This document shows, piece after piece, positions 15,851 through 25,587 of a stretch of DNA of 64,000 bases. The number at the start of each line of letters is the position of its first letter. Position 1 is the first letter of the stretch. The translations under genes were made by a program, and so were the position numbers. The DNA is from Arminella tubonensis (GTDB lineage: Bacteria > Pseudomonadota > Alphaproteobacteria > Rhizobiales > Rhizobiaceae): positions 1 through 64,000 of the forward strand of contig NZ_PCDP01000061.1 in assembly GCF_003240585.1 (NCBI RefSeq), in the 5' to 3' direction. The notes under the pieces were generated by a model. That model searched no databases and was not told the origin of the DNA. It was given only the letters and a program-made list of their open reading frames with translations.

Positions 15851-15890
15851 CGGGATTGCGTTTCTCGGCCCTCGTTCTACGCTTCGGACC

Positions 15891-17030
15891 TTGATCGACC
15901 GGCGCGGCTCGGACAAGTATAGATCACATCCCCTCCACGCGGCAAATGATGCACAAAAGACCCTCGAGCCTCCTTCGTCAGCGCCATTGCTATCCTGGTA
16001 CGACCGGCATCATCGCGACCTGCCGTGGCGGGTATCGCCTTCTATGGCGGCCCGCGGGGTTCGTCCCGACCCCTATCATATCTGGCTGTCCGAGGTGATG
16101 CTGCAGCAGACGACGGTGCCGGCGGTCAAATCATATTTCGCCAAATTCCTCGAGCGCTGGCCCACCGTCAAGGCGCTGGCCGAGGCACCAACGGACGACG
16201 TGATGGCCGCGTGGGCGGGGCTCGGTTACTACGCCCGCGCCCGCAACCTGAAGAAATGCGCTGAAGCCGTGGCGCGCGACCATGGCGGACAGTTCCCCGA
16301 TACCGAGGAAGTGCTGAAGGCGTTGCCGGGGATCGGCGACTATACGGCGGCGGCTGTCGCGGCGATCGCCTTCGATCGGCCAGCCGCCGTGATGGACGGC
16401 AATGTCGAGCGGGTCATCTCCAGGCTCTATGCAATCTCCACGCCGCTGCCGGCGGCCAAGCCGATGATGAAGGCAAAGGTCGCCCTGCTGACGCCCTCGG
16501 AGCGGCCGGGGGACTTCGCGCAGGCGATGATGGACCTCGGCGCGACGATCTGCACGCCGAAACGGCCGGCCTGTTCGCTCTGTCCGTTTCGCGACAATTG
16601 CGTGGCGCTGCGACTGCACGATCCCGAGCATTTTCCGGTCAAGGCAGCCAAGAAGGACAGGCCGGTGCGGCACGGTGCGGCTTTCATCGCTGTCAACGAG
16701 GCCGGCGAGATGCTGCTTCGGCGGCGCATCGACAGCGGCCTGCTAGGCGGAATGACGGAGGTGCCGACGACGGGCTGGACGGCGCGGATCGATGGTGACG
16801 CGACCGCCGGAGCTGCCCCGTTTGCGGCGGACTGGCAGACCTGCGGCATCGTTGTCCACGTCTTCACCCATTTCGAACTGCGGCTTGCAATTTTTCGCGC
16901 GGCTATTGTTGGCCGTCCCTGTGCGGATGACGGATGGTGGGAACCGGTTACAAATCTTGAAGCTCAGGCCTTGCCGACAGTCATGAAAAAAGCGATCGCT
17001 CAGGCTATTCCACGTGCGTTCAATCAGTGA
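15891..17030 (+). CDS. mutY: A/G-specific adenine DNA glycosylase MutY
   Basis: A 379-residue MutY, which removes adenine mispaired with 8-oxoguanine. Visible are the catalytic Glu in SEVMLQQTTV (residue 68), the helix-hairpin-helix LPGIGDYTAAAV (145-156), catalytic Asp in VMDGNVERV (169), and the [4Fe-4S] ligands C221, C228, C231 and C237 in CTPKRPACSLCPFRDNC. A C-terminal NUDIX-like 8-oxoG recognition domain follows from about residue 255. No in-frame ATG exists before the conserved WYDRHHRDLPWR segment; the likely start is TTG at 15891, so the exact N-terminus is uncertain. It is divergent from the DUF721 gene. Confidence 0.93.
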   Translation: MIDRRGSDKYRSHPLHAANDAQKTLEPPSSAPLLSWYDRHHRDLPWRVSPSMAARGVRPDPYHIWLSEVMLQQTTVPAVKSYFAKFLERWPTVKALAEAPTDDVMAAWAGLGYYARARNLKKCAEAVARDHGGQFPDTEEVLKALPGIGDYTAAAVAAIAFDRPAAVMDGNVERVISRLYAISTPLPAAKPMMKAKVALLTPSERPGDFAQAMMDLGATICTPKRPACSLCPFRDNCVALRLHDPEHFPVKAAKKDRPVRHGAAFIAVNEAGEMLLRRRIDSGLLGGMTEVPTTGWTARIDGDATAGAAPFAADWQTCGIVVHVFTHFELRLAIFRAAIVGRPCADDGWWEPVTNLEAQALPTVMKKAIAQAIPRAFNQ

Positions 17031-17066
17031 CCCGGTTTTCGAGGGTCAGACTCCAAAGGACAGTTT

Positions 17067-17681
17067 ATGACGACGGAAATCCAGCATATTGTCTTCGATA
17101 TCGGCAAAGTTCTCATTCACTACGATCCGAACCTGCCCTACGCCAAGGTCATTCCCGATGAGGCCGAGCGCGCCTGGTTCTTTGCCAATGTCTGCACCCA
17201 CGACTGGAATATCGAGCAGGACCGCGGCCGTACCTGGGAAGAAGCCGAAGAGCTACTGATCGCCGAGCATCCCGAGCGCGCGGAACAGATTCGCGCTTTC
17301 CGCAAGAACTGGCACGCGATGGTCCCGCATCACTACGAGGACAGCGTCGCCATCATGGAGAAGCTGATTGCCGAGGGCCGCGACGTGACGCTTCTGACGA
17401 ACTTCGCCTCGGACACGTTCCGCGAGGCGCAGGAGCGGTTTCCATTCCTGTCGCGGACGCGCGGCGTGACCGTGTCCGGCGATATCGGGCTGATCAAGCC
17501 TGACGTGGCAATCTACGAGACGCATGCCAAAGAATTCGGTCTCGACCCTGCCTCGACCATCTTCATCGACGACTCGCTTGCGAACGTCGAGGGAGCGAGG
17601 GCCGCGGGCTGGAAGGCTGTTCATTTCACCGGCGCCGACAAGCTGCGCGCCGATCTTTCAAGCTATGGCATAGAGGTCTGA
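17067..17681 (+). CDS. HAD-superfamily hydrolase (subfamily IA)
   Basis: A 204-residue HAD-type phosphohydrolase. Motif I is FDIGKVLI, where the general-acid Asp is replaced by Gly as in the YihX-like group (usually DLGNV). Motif II is TLLTNFAS, motif III lysine is in GLIKPDVAIYE, and motif IV is TIFIDDSLANVEGA. The cap between residues 20 and 100 is alpha-helical. Substrate is probably a small sugar phosphate, but this is inference. An AAGGACAG ribosome-binding site precedes the ATG. It is followed after four bases by an NTF2-like gene, suggesting one transcript with mutY upstream. Confidence 0.85.
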   Translation: MTTEIQHIVFDIGKVLIHYDPNLPYAKVIPDEAERAWFFANVCTHDWNIEQDRGRTWEEAEELLIAEHPERAEQIRAFRKNWHAMVPHHYEDSVAIMEKLIAEGRDVTLLTNFASDTFREAQERFPFLSRTRGVTVSGDIGLIKPDVAIYETHAKEFGLDPASTIFIDDSLANVEGARAAGWKAVHFTGADKLRADLSSYGIEV

Positions 17682-17685
17682 CGCC

Positions 17686-18051
17686 ATGACATTCGACCCC
17701 GCAGAGCGCATCGTGCTTTTCCATGACGCCGTCAACAGCATGGACTTCGAGGCCATGGAAAGGTTCTTCGCGAAGGACGCGACCTATGTCTCGAACGGGG
17801 TCGGCAGCCTCTCCGGCCGCGAGGAAATCCTCTCCGCCATCCGGCTCTATTTCGAGGTCTATCCTGACCAGACCGCCGTCAACAACCTGGTCGAGACGCT
17901 CACTCCGCTCTCGGGCCGCGCCGTCTGGTCCGTTCGCGCGACGCACGCGAGAACCGGCAAGCCGCTGGTGCGCGAGGGGGAGGAGACGATTACGTTTAAC
18001 GATGACGGCGAGGTGGTGAGCGTGGATGTGACGGACTATCAGGCGTTTTAG
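17686..18051 (+). CDS. NTF2-like (SnoaL-type) fold protein
   Basis: A 121-residue protein with an NTF2-like cone fold: helix ERIVLFHDAVNSMDFEAMERFFAKDATYVSNG, the GREEILSAIRLYFEVYP helix, then strands ending in EETITFNDDGEVVSVDVTDY. Such proteins can be isomerases, lyases or simple ligand-binding domains; no catalytic residues can be assigned. It sits four bases after the HAD hydrolase gene and is presumably co-transcribed with it. Confidence 0.75.
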   Translation: MTFDPAERIVLFHDAVNSMDFEAMERFFAKDATYVSNGVGSLSGREEILSAIRLYFEVYPDQTAVNNLVETLTPLSGRAVWSVRATHARTGKPLVREGEETITFNDDGEVVSVDVTDYQAF

Positions 18052-18182
18052 CTCTTCATGGCGTATCCGAAACTACCCCGCTCCCTCTCCGTCTAAATTC
18101 TTCACGAATGGATGCCGTGGTTACTTAGTATCGTTGCTGACGGCCGCTACGTTGAGGAAAGTCGCCGCAGAACATCGTGAAA

Positions 18183-18491
18183 CTAATCGGCCCCGTAGCT
18201 ACTTATGATACACTGTGAAGAAATGCTATTATAATATACAAATACTGATTTTTGCGTTTGCTTGGCGGACAGAATAGTTGACCAAAGTCTATTCCGTTGT
18301 TCCGTGCTTGCGGTGGCCGGCAAAAGCAGCTGCCCGCTTGTGCATTCCGAGGGAGTAAACCATAGCACTACAGATCCACCCATGTAGTCTTCCAGTTTCC
18401 ATGCCGTGGGAACTGCCGAAATGCTTTTAACTTCAGCAAATGCAGGCGCTGACTGAAACAGAATAAAAAGTAAGAATACGAATTTCTTCAT
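18183..18491 (-). CDS. Small secreted protein of unknown function
   Basis: A 102-residue protein with a clear Sec signal peptide (MKKFVFLLFILFQSAPAFA, cleavage after AFA near residue 19). The mature chain of about 80 residues has two cysteines (ECTSGQ and SQCIIS) that could form a disulfide, and a conserved-looking WKLEDYMGGSVVLWF segment. I recognise no family. The ATG at 18491 follows GGAGAG. Base composition is clearly AT-richer than neighbours. It lies 39 bases behind the broken zincin gene in the same orientation, so the two may form one acquired unit. Confidence 0.6.
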   Translation of the reverse strand: MKKFVFLLFILFQSAPAFAEVKSISAVPTAWKLEDYMGGSVVLWFTPSECTSGQLLLPATASTEQRNRLWSTILSAKQTQKSVFVYYNSISSQCIISSYGAD

Positions 18492-18530
18492 TTTAACTCT
18501 CCAAATCAATTTATTTGTGAATATCTAGAT

Positions 18531-19246
18531 CTACCAGAGAACAAAGAGAATTGGATTCAAGTTTATCCCTAGGCTCGAATCTCCATAAAATCGCCGGACC
18601 ATGACGATGTCGGTTGCGCTCAGTCTACCGTTGCCGACCCAGGCCGGATTGCAGTAATTCAAGACGGAACTCAGATCCCACGCGCCGACATATAAATCGC
18701 CATTGATGCGTTGCGCGTCCGGATCGTGGTCGCATGCTCCCGGAGGGGTGTCGCTCTGTTCTGCTCATGCGCAAAGCCAAGTGCATGTCCGAATTCATGC
18801 ACCGCAATTTTTCGGATGCATTCGTCCTTTGTTTGTTGGCAGCTCTCACTCCATTTAGTGAACTCGAAATTCAGGCGCATGCCGGGACTTAAGTTTCGCA
18901 ACTGCGTTCCCAACCCATAAGTGGCAGGTCCGTCGCTATTCACAACAATCGTCAGGCCCTCGTTTTTTTTGCCCGTGCATGCGCCCCACCCTGCAAAGCG
19001 GATCAGCGATGCCGCTTCCCATGTCTCTGCGACTGCTTTCCTGACAATTTCCCGTTGCGCAGCATAACCATTGAACGCTTGTACCTGCATATCCCAACAT
19101 GTCGGGATTGGCGCGAGCGGCCATATAGTGGTGGTCAGGGGGTATCCCTCTATCGCCTTATCACCGGCAACCACAGGCGAGGTAGCGACACTGAAAATCA
19201 GGCAAAGGACAGCCAGAGATGCCGCGAATGCAGGCGCAATCTTCAT
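18531..19246 (-). pseudogene. Frameshifted secreted zincin metalloprotease
   Basis: The first 191-codon frame starts with a signal peptide (MKIAPAFAASLAVLCLIFSVA) and reaches the zinc site HEFGHALGFAHEQNR, the HExxHxxGxxH motif of astacin/matrixin-type metzincins. It then stops at 18671. Reading one base back after about position 18750 continues the family sequence (CDHDPDAQRINGDLYVGAW, then SSVLNYCNP in the Met-turn position and SATDIVMVRRFYG) to a TAG at 18531. A single lost base in the ACACCCCTCC stretch explains this. The Met-turn reads Leu instead of Met. It could be a true pseudogene or an assembly error. The locus is AT-rich relative to its surroundings. Confidence 0.75.
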
Positions 19247-19543
19247 CGGGATTATTCCTCAACAACAATAGTAATTTATTGCCTGAACGAGGCCATCTAT
19301 ATTCTAATATACATACTTCAATTGTCGGATTACGCTGACAACAGAGCAGCGGCAGGATGCTTTGTCAATATAATTTAAACGTATTGCTTGCATTTCGATT
19401 GCAGCGGTTTGAAATCGAGTTGCACCATCCAAAACGCAAAGACGCCCAAGGCTTGTAACCCTGGACGTTTTTCATGCCTTCTTCCGCAACTGAAGGTACA
19501 GAACCGGAGAAAGGTGGCTGTGCGATCCTGACGAGGATTTGGG

Positions 19544-21347
<1,804 letters not shown>

Positions 21348-21695
21348 TCAGCCACCAAGCACCTCCCGGCTATCCCCCGGTGCCTCGTCGCGTTCGTTCA
21401 GCCCATAGTCCCGGACCACATGCGCAATCCGAAGGCGGTAGTCGGCGAAGATGCCGTTGCGGCCGGCTTTCTGGGCGGCACGATGGGCTTCGGTGTTGCG
21501 CCACGCCTTCACGGACGCCTCGTCGCGCCAGAAGGAGAGCGAAAGGATCTTGCCGCGCAAGGTCAGGCTCTCGAAACGCTCGATGGAGATGAAACCATCC
21601 ATCGTCTCGAGCTCGGATTTGAGCGATCCGGCGAGATCAAGGTAGTTGTGGCGCTCGCCGAGATAGGGGACGACCTCGAAGATGACGGCGATCAT
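21348..21695 (-). CDS. Antibiotic-biosynthesis-monooxygenase-like (ABM) protein
   Basis: A 115-residue dimeric alpha-beta-barrel type protein. It opens with MIAVIFEVVPYLGERHNYLDLA and contains ETMDGFISIERFESL and LSLSFWRDEASVKAWRN-EAHRAAQKAGR, the usual ABM-domain pattern. The WR...H segment is shared with haem-degrading and quinol monooxygenases, but no catalytic triad can be proved. The start codon overlaps the stop of the NIPSNAP gene (ATGA), so the two are translationally coupled. Confidence 0.8.
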   Translation of the reverse strand: MIAVIFEVVPYLGERHNYLDLAGSLKSELETMDGFISIERFESLTLRGKILSLSFWRDEASVKAWRNTEAHRAAQKAGRNGIFADYRLRIAHVVRDYGLNERDEAPGDSREVLGG

Positions 21696-22021
21696 GGCGC
21701 CACCTTCGGGGCGTGCGGCGTCGAGACGCATTTGAGGAACAGGCGGTCCTCCTTCAGGATGAAGCGCTCGCGTCTCGCGAATTCGTAGTTCTCCTTGCCG
21801 AGCGGATCGGCTGTCAGGCGGGCGCGGTATTGCTCGTACGCGGCCAGGCTCTCGATGTTGTAGACACCGTAGGCCGTTGTCGCCGAGCCTTCGTGCGGGC
21901 CGAAATAGCCAATGAGATCGGCGCCGCACCGGGGGATCGCCTGTCCCCAATTGCCAGCATATTCGGCGAAGGCCTCCTTCTTGAACGGGTCGATCTCGTA
22001 ACGGATGAAACAGGTGATCAT
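21692..22021 (-). CDS. NIPSNAP-family protein
   Basis: A 109-residue NIPSNAP domain: MITCFIRYEIDPFKKEAFAEYAGNW, GADLIGYFGPHEGSATTAYGVYNIESLAAYEQYR and FARRERFILKEDRLFLK are typical. The family forms ferredoxin-like barrels of unknown catalytic role, often beside ABM proteins, as here. It is the first gene of a two-gene operon and is divergent from an ArsR-type regulator 107 bases away, a common arrangement for a regulator and its target. Confidence 0.85.
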   Translation of the reverse strand: MITCFIRYEIDPFKKEAFAEYAGNWGQAIPRCGADLIGYFGPHEGSATTAYGVYNIESLAAYEQYRARLTADPLGKENYEFARRERFILKEDRLFLKCVSTPHAPKVAP

Positions 22022-22128
22022 GGTCGGCTCCCTTGATTGGATAGCGACGTTTTCGCATATTGCCCGACGGCGATGCTTCGGTTACGCTCGAAGTATGATG
22101 GCGGGCGAAGTATGCGGGAGGACAAGAC

Positions 22129-22815
22129 ATGAAAGAAGGTCCTGATATCGCGCAGATCGGTGCGCTCATCGGCGATCCGGCCCGGGCAAACATGCTGACC
22201 GCGCTGATGGCCGGTCGTGCGTTGACGGCAACCGAACTTGCCGAGGCCGGCGGCATAACGGTGCAGACGGCGAGCACGCATCTGGCCAAGCTCGAAGGCG
22301 GCGGGTTGCTGACCCAACGCAAGCAGGGTCGCCATCGCTATTTCACGCTTTCCGACGACGCGGTGGGAAAATTGCTGGAAAGCATCATGGGTTTTGCTGC
22401 CAGCCGCGGGCATCTGCGCCATCAGCCGGGACCGAAGGAGCCGGCGCTGCGCAAGGCGCGCATCTGCTATGATCATCTTGCCGGCGACTACGGCGTGCGC
22501 ATGCTCGACAGCCTGATCGCCGGTGGCGCCATTTCGCAGGTAGACGAAGCGTTGAGCCTGACAGCAAACGGCGAAGGCCATCTGAAATCGATCGGCATCG
22601 ATGTGACCGGGCTTAAATCCACTCGCCGGCCGCTATGCCGATCCTGCCTCGACTGGAGCGAGCGGCGCGCGCATCTGGCGGGAAGTCTGGGGAAGGCGCT
22701 GCTTGCGAATTTCCTCGACAAGGGCTGGGCGCGACGGTCGGAGAACAGCCGGTCGATCCTGTTCACACCGGAAGGCGACCGGCAGTTTCTGAGGCTTTTT
22801 CCCGTCGAGGCTTAA
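22129..22815 (+). CDS. ArsR-family transcriptional regulator
   Basis: A 228-residue regulator with an N-terminal ArsR winged helix: ALIGDPARANMLTALMAGRALTATELAEAGGITVQTASTHLAKLEGGGLL, then the wing RKQGRHRYFTL. No ArsR metal-binding cysteine pair is present in the recognition helix. The C-terminal 120 residues hold ARICYDHLAGDYGVRMLDSLI and a CRSCLDWSERRAHLAG segment found in long ArsR-like regulators of rhizobia. It is divergent from the NIPSNAP-ABM operon, its likely target. An AGGACAAGAC sequence precedes the ATG. The 3' end overlaps the DUF1284 gene by four bases. Confidence 0.85.
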   Translation: MKEGPDIAQIGALIGDPARANMLTALMAGRALTATELAEAGGITVQTASTHLAKLEGGGLLTQRKQGRHRYFTLSDDAVGKLLESIMGFAASRGHLRHQPGPKEPALRKARICYDHLAGDYGVRMLDSLIAGGAISQVDEALSLTANGEGHLKSIGIDVTGLKSTRRPLCRSCLDWSERRAHLAGSLGKALLANFLDKGWARRSENSRSILFTPEGDRQFLRLFPVEA

Positions 22816-23237
22816 GGCCGCGTCACGAACGTTCCCTGATAGTCGCCGCCGGCGATCGTCGTGCAGAGACCTTCCCATTCGCAGCCGCTGCAAGCTTGCC
22901 GGATGGCGCCTGACGTGAAGTTTCGACGAAGATCCCTCAGCAGTTCCGCTTCCGGCCTGATGATCGACCCCGGCTTGATCTCGTTGCCGAATAGTCGTGC
23001 GACGGCTTGCCTGGCGAGCGCGTCGCGTTCGATGACGCTCGCGTTGAGACAGTGGGGGTCTCCACCCTCCATCAGGGGCGCGCAGATATCGTCGGGGCCG
23101 GAGACGAGTTCGATTTCCTCTCCGGCCGAGAGGCGCCTGGCGATGCTGCGGTAGTTCTCGGTGAAGGCAGGATTGTAGCCCTCACCGACGAATGTCAGCA
23201 TGCAAAGCAGATGGTGGGCGCGAAGCCTGACGGTCAA
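22812..23237 (-). CDS. DUF1284-family cysteine-rich protein
   Basis: A 141-residue DUF1284 protein. It starts MTVRLRAHHLLCML and has five or more conserved cysteines: one in HHLLC, one in PDDIC, one in DPHC, and the cluster CSGCEWEGLC near the end. These could bind an iron-sulfur cluster or zinc; the function of the family is not established. It overlaps the stop of bioY by four bases (ATGA), so it is in the biotin-uptake operon and under the same BioR boxes. Confidence 0.8.
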   Translation of the reverse strand: MTVRLRAHHLLCMLTFVGEGYNPAFTENYRSIARRLSAGEEIELVSGPDDICAPLMEGGDPHCLNASVIERDALARQAVARLFGNEIKPGSIIRPEAELLRDLRRNFTSGAIRQACSGCEWEGLCTTIAGGDYQGTFVTRP

Positions 23238-23824
23238 TTCAGGCGTGCCCTGCCGAGATAGATCTTCGCACCCATGAGCACGGCCGCGGCGAGCGCCGAT
23301 TTCAGCACGGCGCCGAGGATGAAGGGCGCGACGCCCAGCAGCCAGCCTTTTTCAGCGCCGATCAGAACGGCCAGCCAGCCGCCGCCGATGACGAGGCAAA
23401 GAATATTGGCCACCAGGTGCGATGCGAAACTGCGGATGACGCGATCGCCTGTCCAGCCCCGCTCGGCAAGCCAGCCGGTCAGCGCACCGATGATCGGGAA
23501 CGAAACGAGATAGCCCGCAGTCGGACCCACGAAGGGCGCAAGGCCGCCTGCCCCGCCCGCCAGAACCGGGAAACCGAGCATCGCCTCACCGAGCCAGGCA
23601 AGGATCGTCAGTGCACCGAGCCGCCAGCCATAAAGCGCGCCGATCATGGTGATGGCGAAGGTCTGCATGGTGATCGGCACCGGCACCATCGGCACGCTGA
23701 TTTGGGAGGCCAAGGCCAAGGCCAGCGTACCTGCGACCACGAAAACGGCCTTGATGGCGAGGGAGCGTTGACCAAGGCGCAGGGGGTCGAAAGCATCCAC
23801 CTGATGCGCGTCGAAGAGGGACAT
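23234..23824 (-). CDS. bioY: Biotin transporter substrate-binding subunit BioY
   Basis: A 196-residue membrane protein of the ECF-type S component BioY, which imports biotin alone or with an EcfAA'T module. Six membrane helices are visible. The segment VPMVPVPITMQTFAITMIGALYGWRLGALTILAWL and GFPVLAGGAGGLAPFVGPTAGYLVSFP are BioY signatures. An AGGAG site precedes the start. Two BioR boxes lie upstream, one overlapping a TATAAT-like -10, so expression should be repressed when biotin is ample. DUF1284 follows in the same operon. No bioMN genes are nearby. Confidence 0.93.
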   Translation of the reverse strand: MSLFDAHQVDAFDPLRLGQRSLAIKAVFVVAGTLALALASQISVPMVPVPITMQTFAITMIGALYGWRLGALTILAWLGEAMLGFPVLAGGAGGLAPFVGPTAGYLVSFPIIGALTGWLAERGWTGDRVIRSFASHLVANILCLVIGGGWLAVLIGAEKGWLLGVAPFILGAVLKSALAAAVLMGAKIYLGRARLN

Positions 23825-23842
23825 GAAGTTCTCCTGGTTGAA

Positions 23843-23852
23843 TTATAGATAA
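23843..23852. promoter_or_regulatory. BioR operator, proximal to bioY
   Basis: TTATAGATAA matches the published BioR consensus TTATMKATAA exactly. It lies 19 bases before the bioY start codon. On the minus strand it overlaps a TATAAT hexamer, so binding would block transcription directly. Confidence 0.8.
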
Positions 23853-24002
23853 TTTATGAGCACCATCTATTTTATGGCGAAGGGAAATGGATGACGCAAG
23901 CCGACCGCTGAGAATTTCCGGATAAAAATGCCAAGCATCGACTCTCGCGCAGCCACACGACCCAAAATAGGATCGAAAGAGCCGTGCTTCTGCGATGCTG
24001 AG

Positions 24003-24012
24003 TTATCTATAA
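24003..24012. promoter_or_regulatory. BioR operator, distal
   Basis: TTATCTATAA, the reverse complement of the proximal box and again an exact match to TTATMKATAA. It lies 178 bases before bioY and 12 bases past the stop of the GntR gene. Its role may be loop-mediated repression or control of an unmapped transcript. Confidence 0.65.
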
Positions 24013-24024
24013 TTTGGGGCTTAT

Positions 24025-24693
24025 TTAACCGACGATCACAAACGTTTCGCGGGTCGCGCCGGATGATGTGCGAACTGGTGCTTTGCCGATCCACTGCACG
24101 TGCTTTTGAAGAATCGCGGCAGCCTCCTCGGTTCGCCCCTTGCGAAGCGCTGTGAGAATGGCGCGGTGGTCGTGGTCGGTGCGCTTTTCCCAGCCGGATT
24201 GCCAGGCCGAGAACAGGAAGCGGGCGCTCGCCGCATGCAGGTCGTCTATGGTCGCCAGCAGCCGTGGCATGCCGCAGGGCGCAAGGATCAGCCGGTGGAA
24301 GCTGCGATTGGCCTCTTCCCATGTATGGACGTCGGAGGCCAAATCGCCCTGCCTCGCCGCCTCTTCCGCCGCATCGAGGATCGCGGCTGTCAGGTGCTGC
24401 GCTGCGTGTTTCAGCGCCAGGCATTCGAGTGCGGCCCGCATTTCCGCGACCTCCCGGACCTCCTTCAGGTCGAACGAGGCGACGCGGAAGCCGCGGCGTG
24501 GCTCGCTGATCGCCAGGCCCTGCGCCTCCAGCAGGCGGAAGGCCTCGCGCACCGGAACGTGGCTGGCGCCGAACTCCTCGGCAATGTGGTCCTGGCGCAG
24601 CCTGCTGTCAGGCGCGAGTTCGCCACGGACGATGCGCTCGGCAAGCACCCGGCTTATGCGACTGGCGATGGTGTCATCCTTTTGTACGGCCAT
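24025..24693 (-). CDS. GntR/FCD-family regulator, candidate BioR
   Basis: A 222-residue GntR regulator of the FadR/FCD group. The winged helix spans residues 8-72 (LAERIVRGELAPDSRLRQDHIAEEFGASHVPVREAFRLLEAQGL). The FCD effector domain follows, with metal-type histidines in NRSFHRLIL and DHRAIL. BioR, the biotin repressor of rhizobia, is a GntR protein of this type and length. The adjacent BioR boxes and bioY support that identity, but the boxes lie at its 3' side, not in its own promoter, and other FCD regulators cannot be excluded. Upstream there are three ATAGCTGCC repeats. Confidence 0.65.
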   Translation of the reverse strand: MAVQKDDTIASRISRVLAERIVRGELAPDSRLRQDHIAEEFGASHVPVREAFRLLEAQGLAISEPRRGFRVASFDLKEVREVAEMRAALECLALKHAAQHLTAAILDAAEEAARQGDLASDVHTWEEANRSFHRLILAPCGMPRLLATIDDLHAASARFLFSAWQSGWEKRTDHDHRAILTALRKGRTEEAAAILQKHVQWIGKAPVRTSSGATRETFVIVG

Positions 24694-24732
24694 GCGCGAT
24701 CCTTAAAGAGGGGTTTTGAGCTTGTCGAGAAA

Positions 24733-24788
24733 ATAGCTGCCTATTCGCCGATAGAGATAGCTGCCTATTCGGCAGGGGGATAGCTGCC
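24733..24788. repeat. Triple direct repeat upstream of the GntR gene
   Basis: ATAGCTGCCTATTCG occurs at 24733-24747 and 24757-24771, and a third, partial copy (ATAGCTGCC) at 24780-24788. The spacing is 24 and 23 bases, about two helical turns. Each full copy contains the inverted ends ATAG and CTAT. The array lies between the divergent GntR and HAD genes and may be a multi-site operator or a short tandem expansion. Confidence 0.6.
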
Positions 24789-24883
24789 CGTTGCGTGCAG
24801 GACAGACATGCCCGGCCGCCGGTTGAGCTTTTGGGGCCCATCGTGTAAAGCCGCACCATCCCCTTTCAGAGGCATTTCATTCC

Positions 24884-25582
24884 ATGAATATCAATAGCGG
24901 CTTCGACCTGATCATCTTCGACTGCGACGGCGTGCTGGTCGATTCGGAAATCATCGCGGCAGATGTCGAGTCCCAGCTCCTGACGGAAGCGGGTTATCCG
25001 ATCGGCGCCGAGGAACTGGCCGAGCGGTTCGCCGGCATGACCTGGGAAAACATCCTGTTCCAGGTCGAGCGCGAGGCGAGCATTCCGCTCTCGGCGACGT
25101 TGCTGACCAGATCGGAAAAGCTTCTGGATATCCGGCTTGCAAATGAGGTCAAAGCGATACCGGGCGTCGAATTCGCCCTCTCGCGCATCGACTTGCCGCG
25201 TTGCGTCTGCTCGAATTCGAGCTCGGAGCGACTTGATGTGATGCTGACCAAGGTCGGGCTGAAGAAGCTGTTCGCGCCGCATATCTATTCCGCCAAGGAC
25301 CTCGGGCCGGACCGCGTCAAGCCGAAGCCCGACATCTTCCTGCATGGTGCCGCCCAGTTCGATATTCCGCCCTCGCAGGTCGTCGTGGTTGAAGATTCCG
25401 TCCACGGCGTCCACGCGGCAAAGGCTGCGGGCATGCGGGTCATCGGCTTCACCGGCGCGTCGCACACCTATCCATCGCATGCGGACAAATTGACGGATGC
25501 AGGCGCGGAAACCGTGATCTCACGGATGAACGATCTTCCCGGCGTCGTTGCAGCCCTTGCCGAATGGTCCGGCGTCGCCTGA
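24884..25582 (+). CDS. HAD-superfamily hydrolase (beta-phosphoglucomutase-like)
   Basis: A 232-residue HAD-IA enzyme with the motif I sequence FDCDGVLVDSEIIAADV, giving both catalytic aspartates. Motif II lies in CVCSNSSSERL, motif III in RVKPKPDIFLHGA, and motif IV in VVVVEDSVHGVHAA. The cap of about residues 20-90 resembles the phosphoglucomutase-like/6-phosphogluconate phosphatase type. It is probably a sugar-phosphate phosphatase, but the substrate is not visible. The gene stands alone, divergent from the GntR gene. Confidence 0.87.
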   Translation: MNINSGFDLIIFDCDGVLVDSEIIAADVESQLLTEAGYPIGAEELAERFAGMTWENILFQVEREASIPLSATLLTRSEKLLDIRLANEVKAIPGVEFALSRIDLPRCVCSNSSSERLDVMLTKVGLKKLFAPHIYSAKDLGPDRVKPKPDIFLHGAAQFDIPPSQVVVVEDSVHGVHAAKAAGMRVIGFTGASHTYPSHADKLTDAGAETVISRMNDLPGVVAALAEWSGVA

Positions 25583-25587
25583 GGCAC

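Noticed and set aside
19441-19471. Imperfect hairpin followed by T-run on the plus strand
   Set aside because: Two mismatches in a ten-base stem, and no plus-strand transcript is expected to end there. Evidence too weak for a terminator call.
22022-22128. Riboswitch in the NIPSNAP/ArsR divergent region
   Set aside because: Too short for known aptamers, no paired arms; a protein regulator sits next to it.
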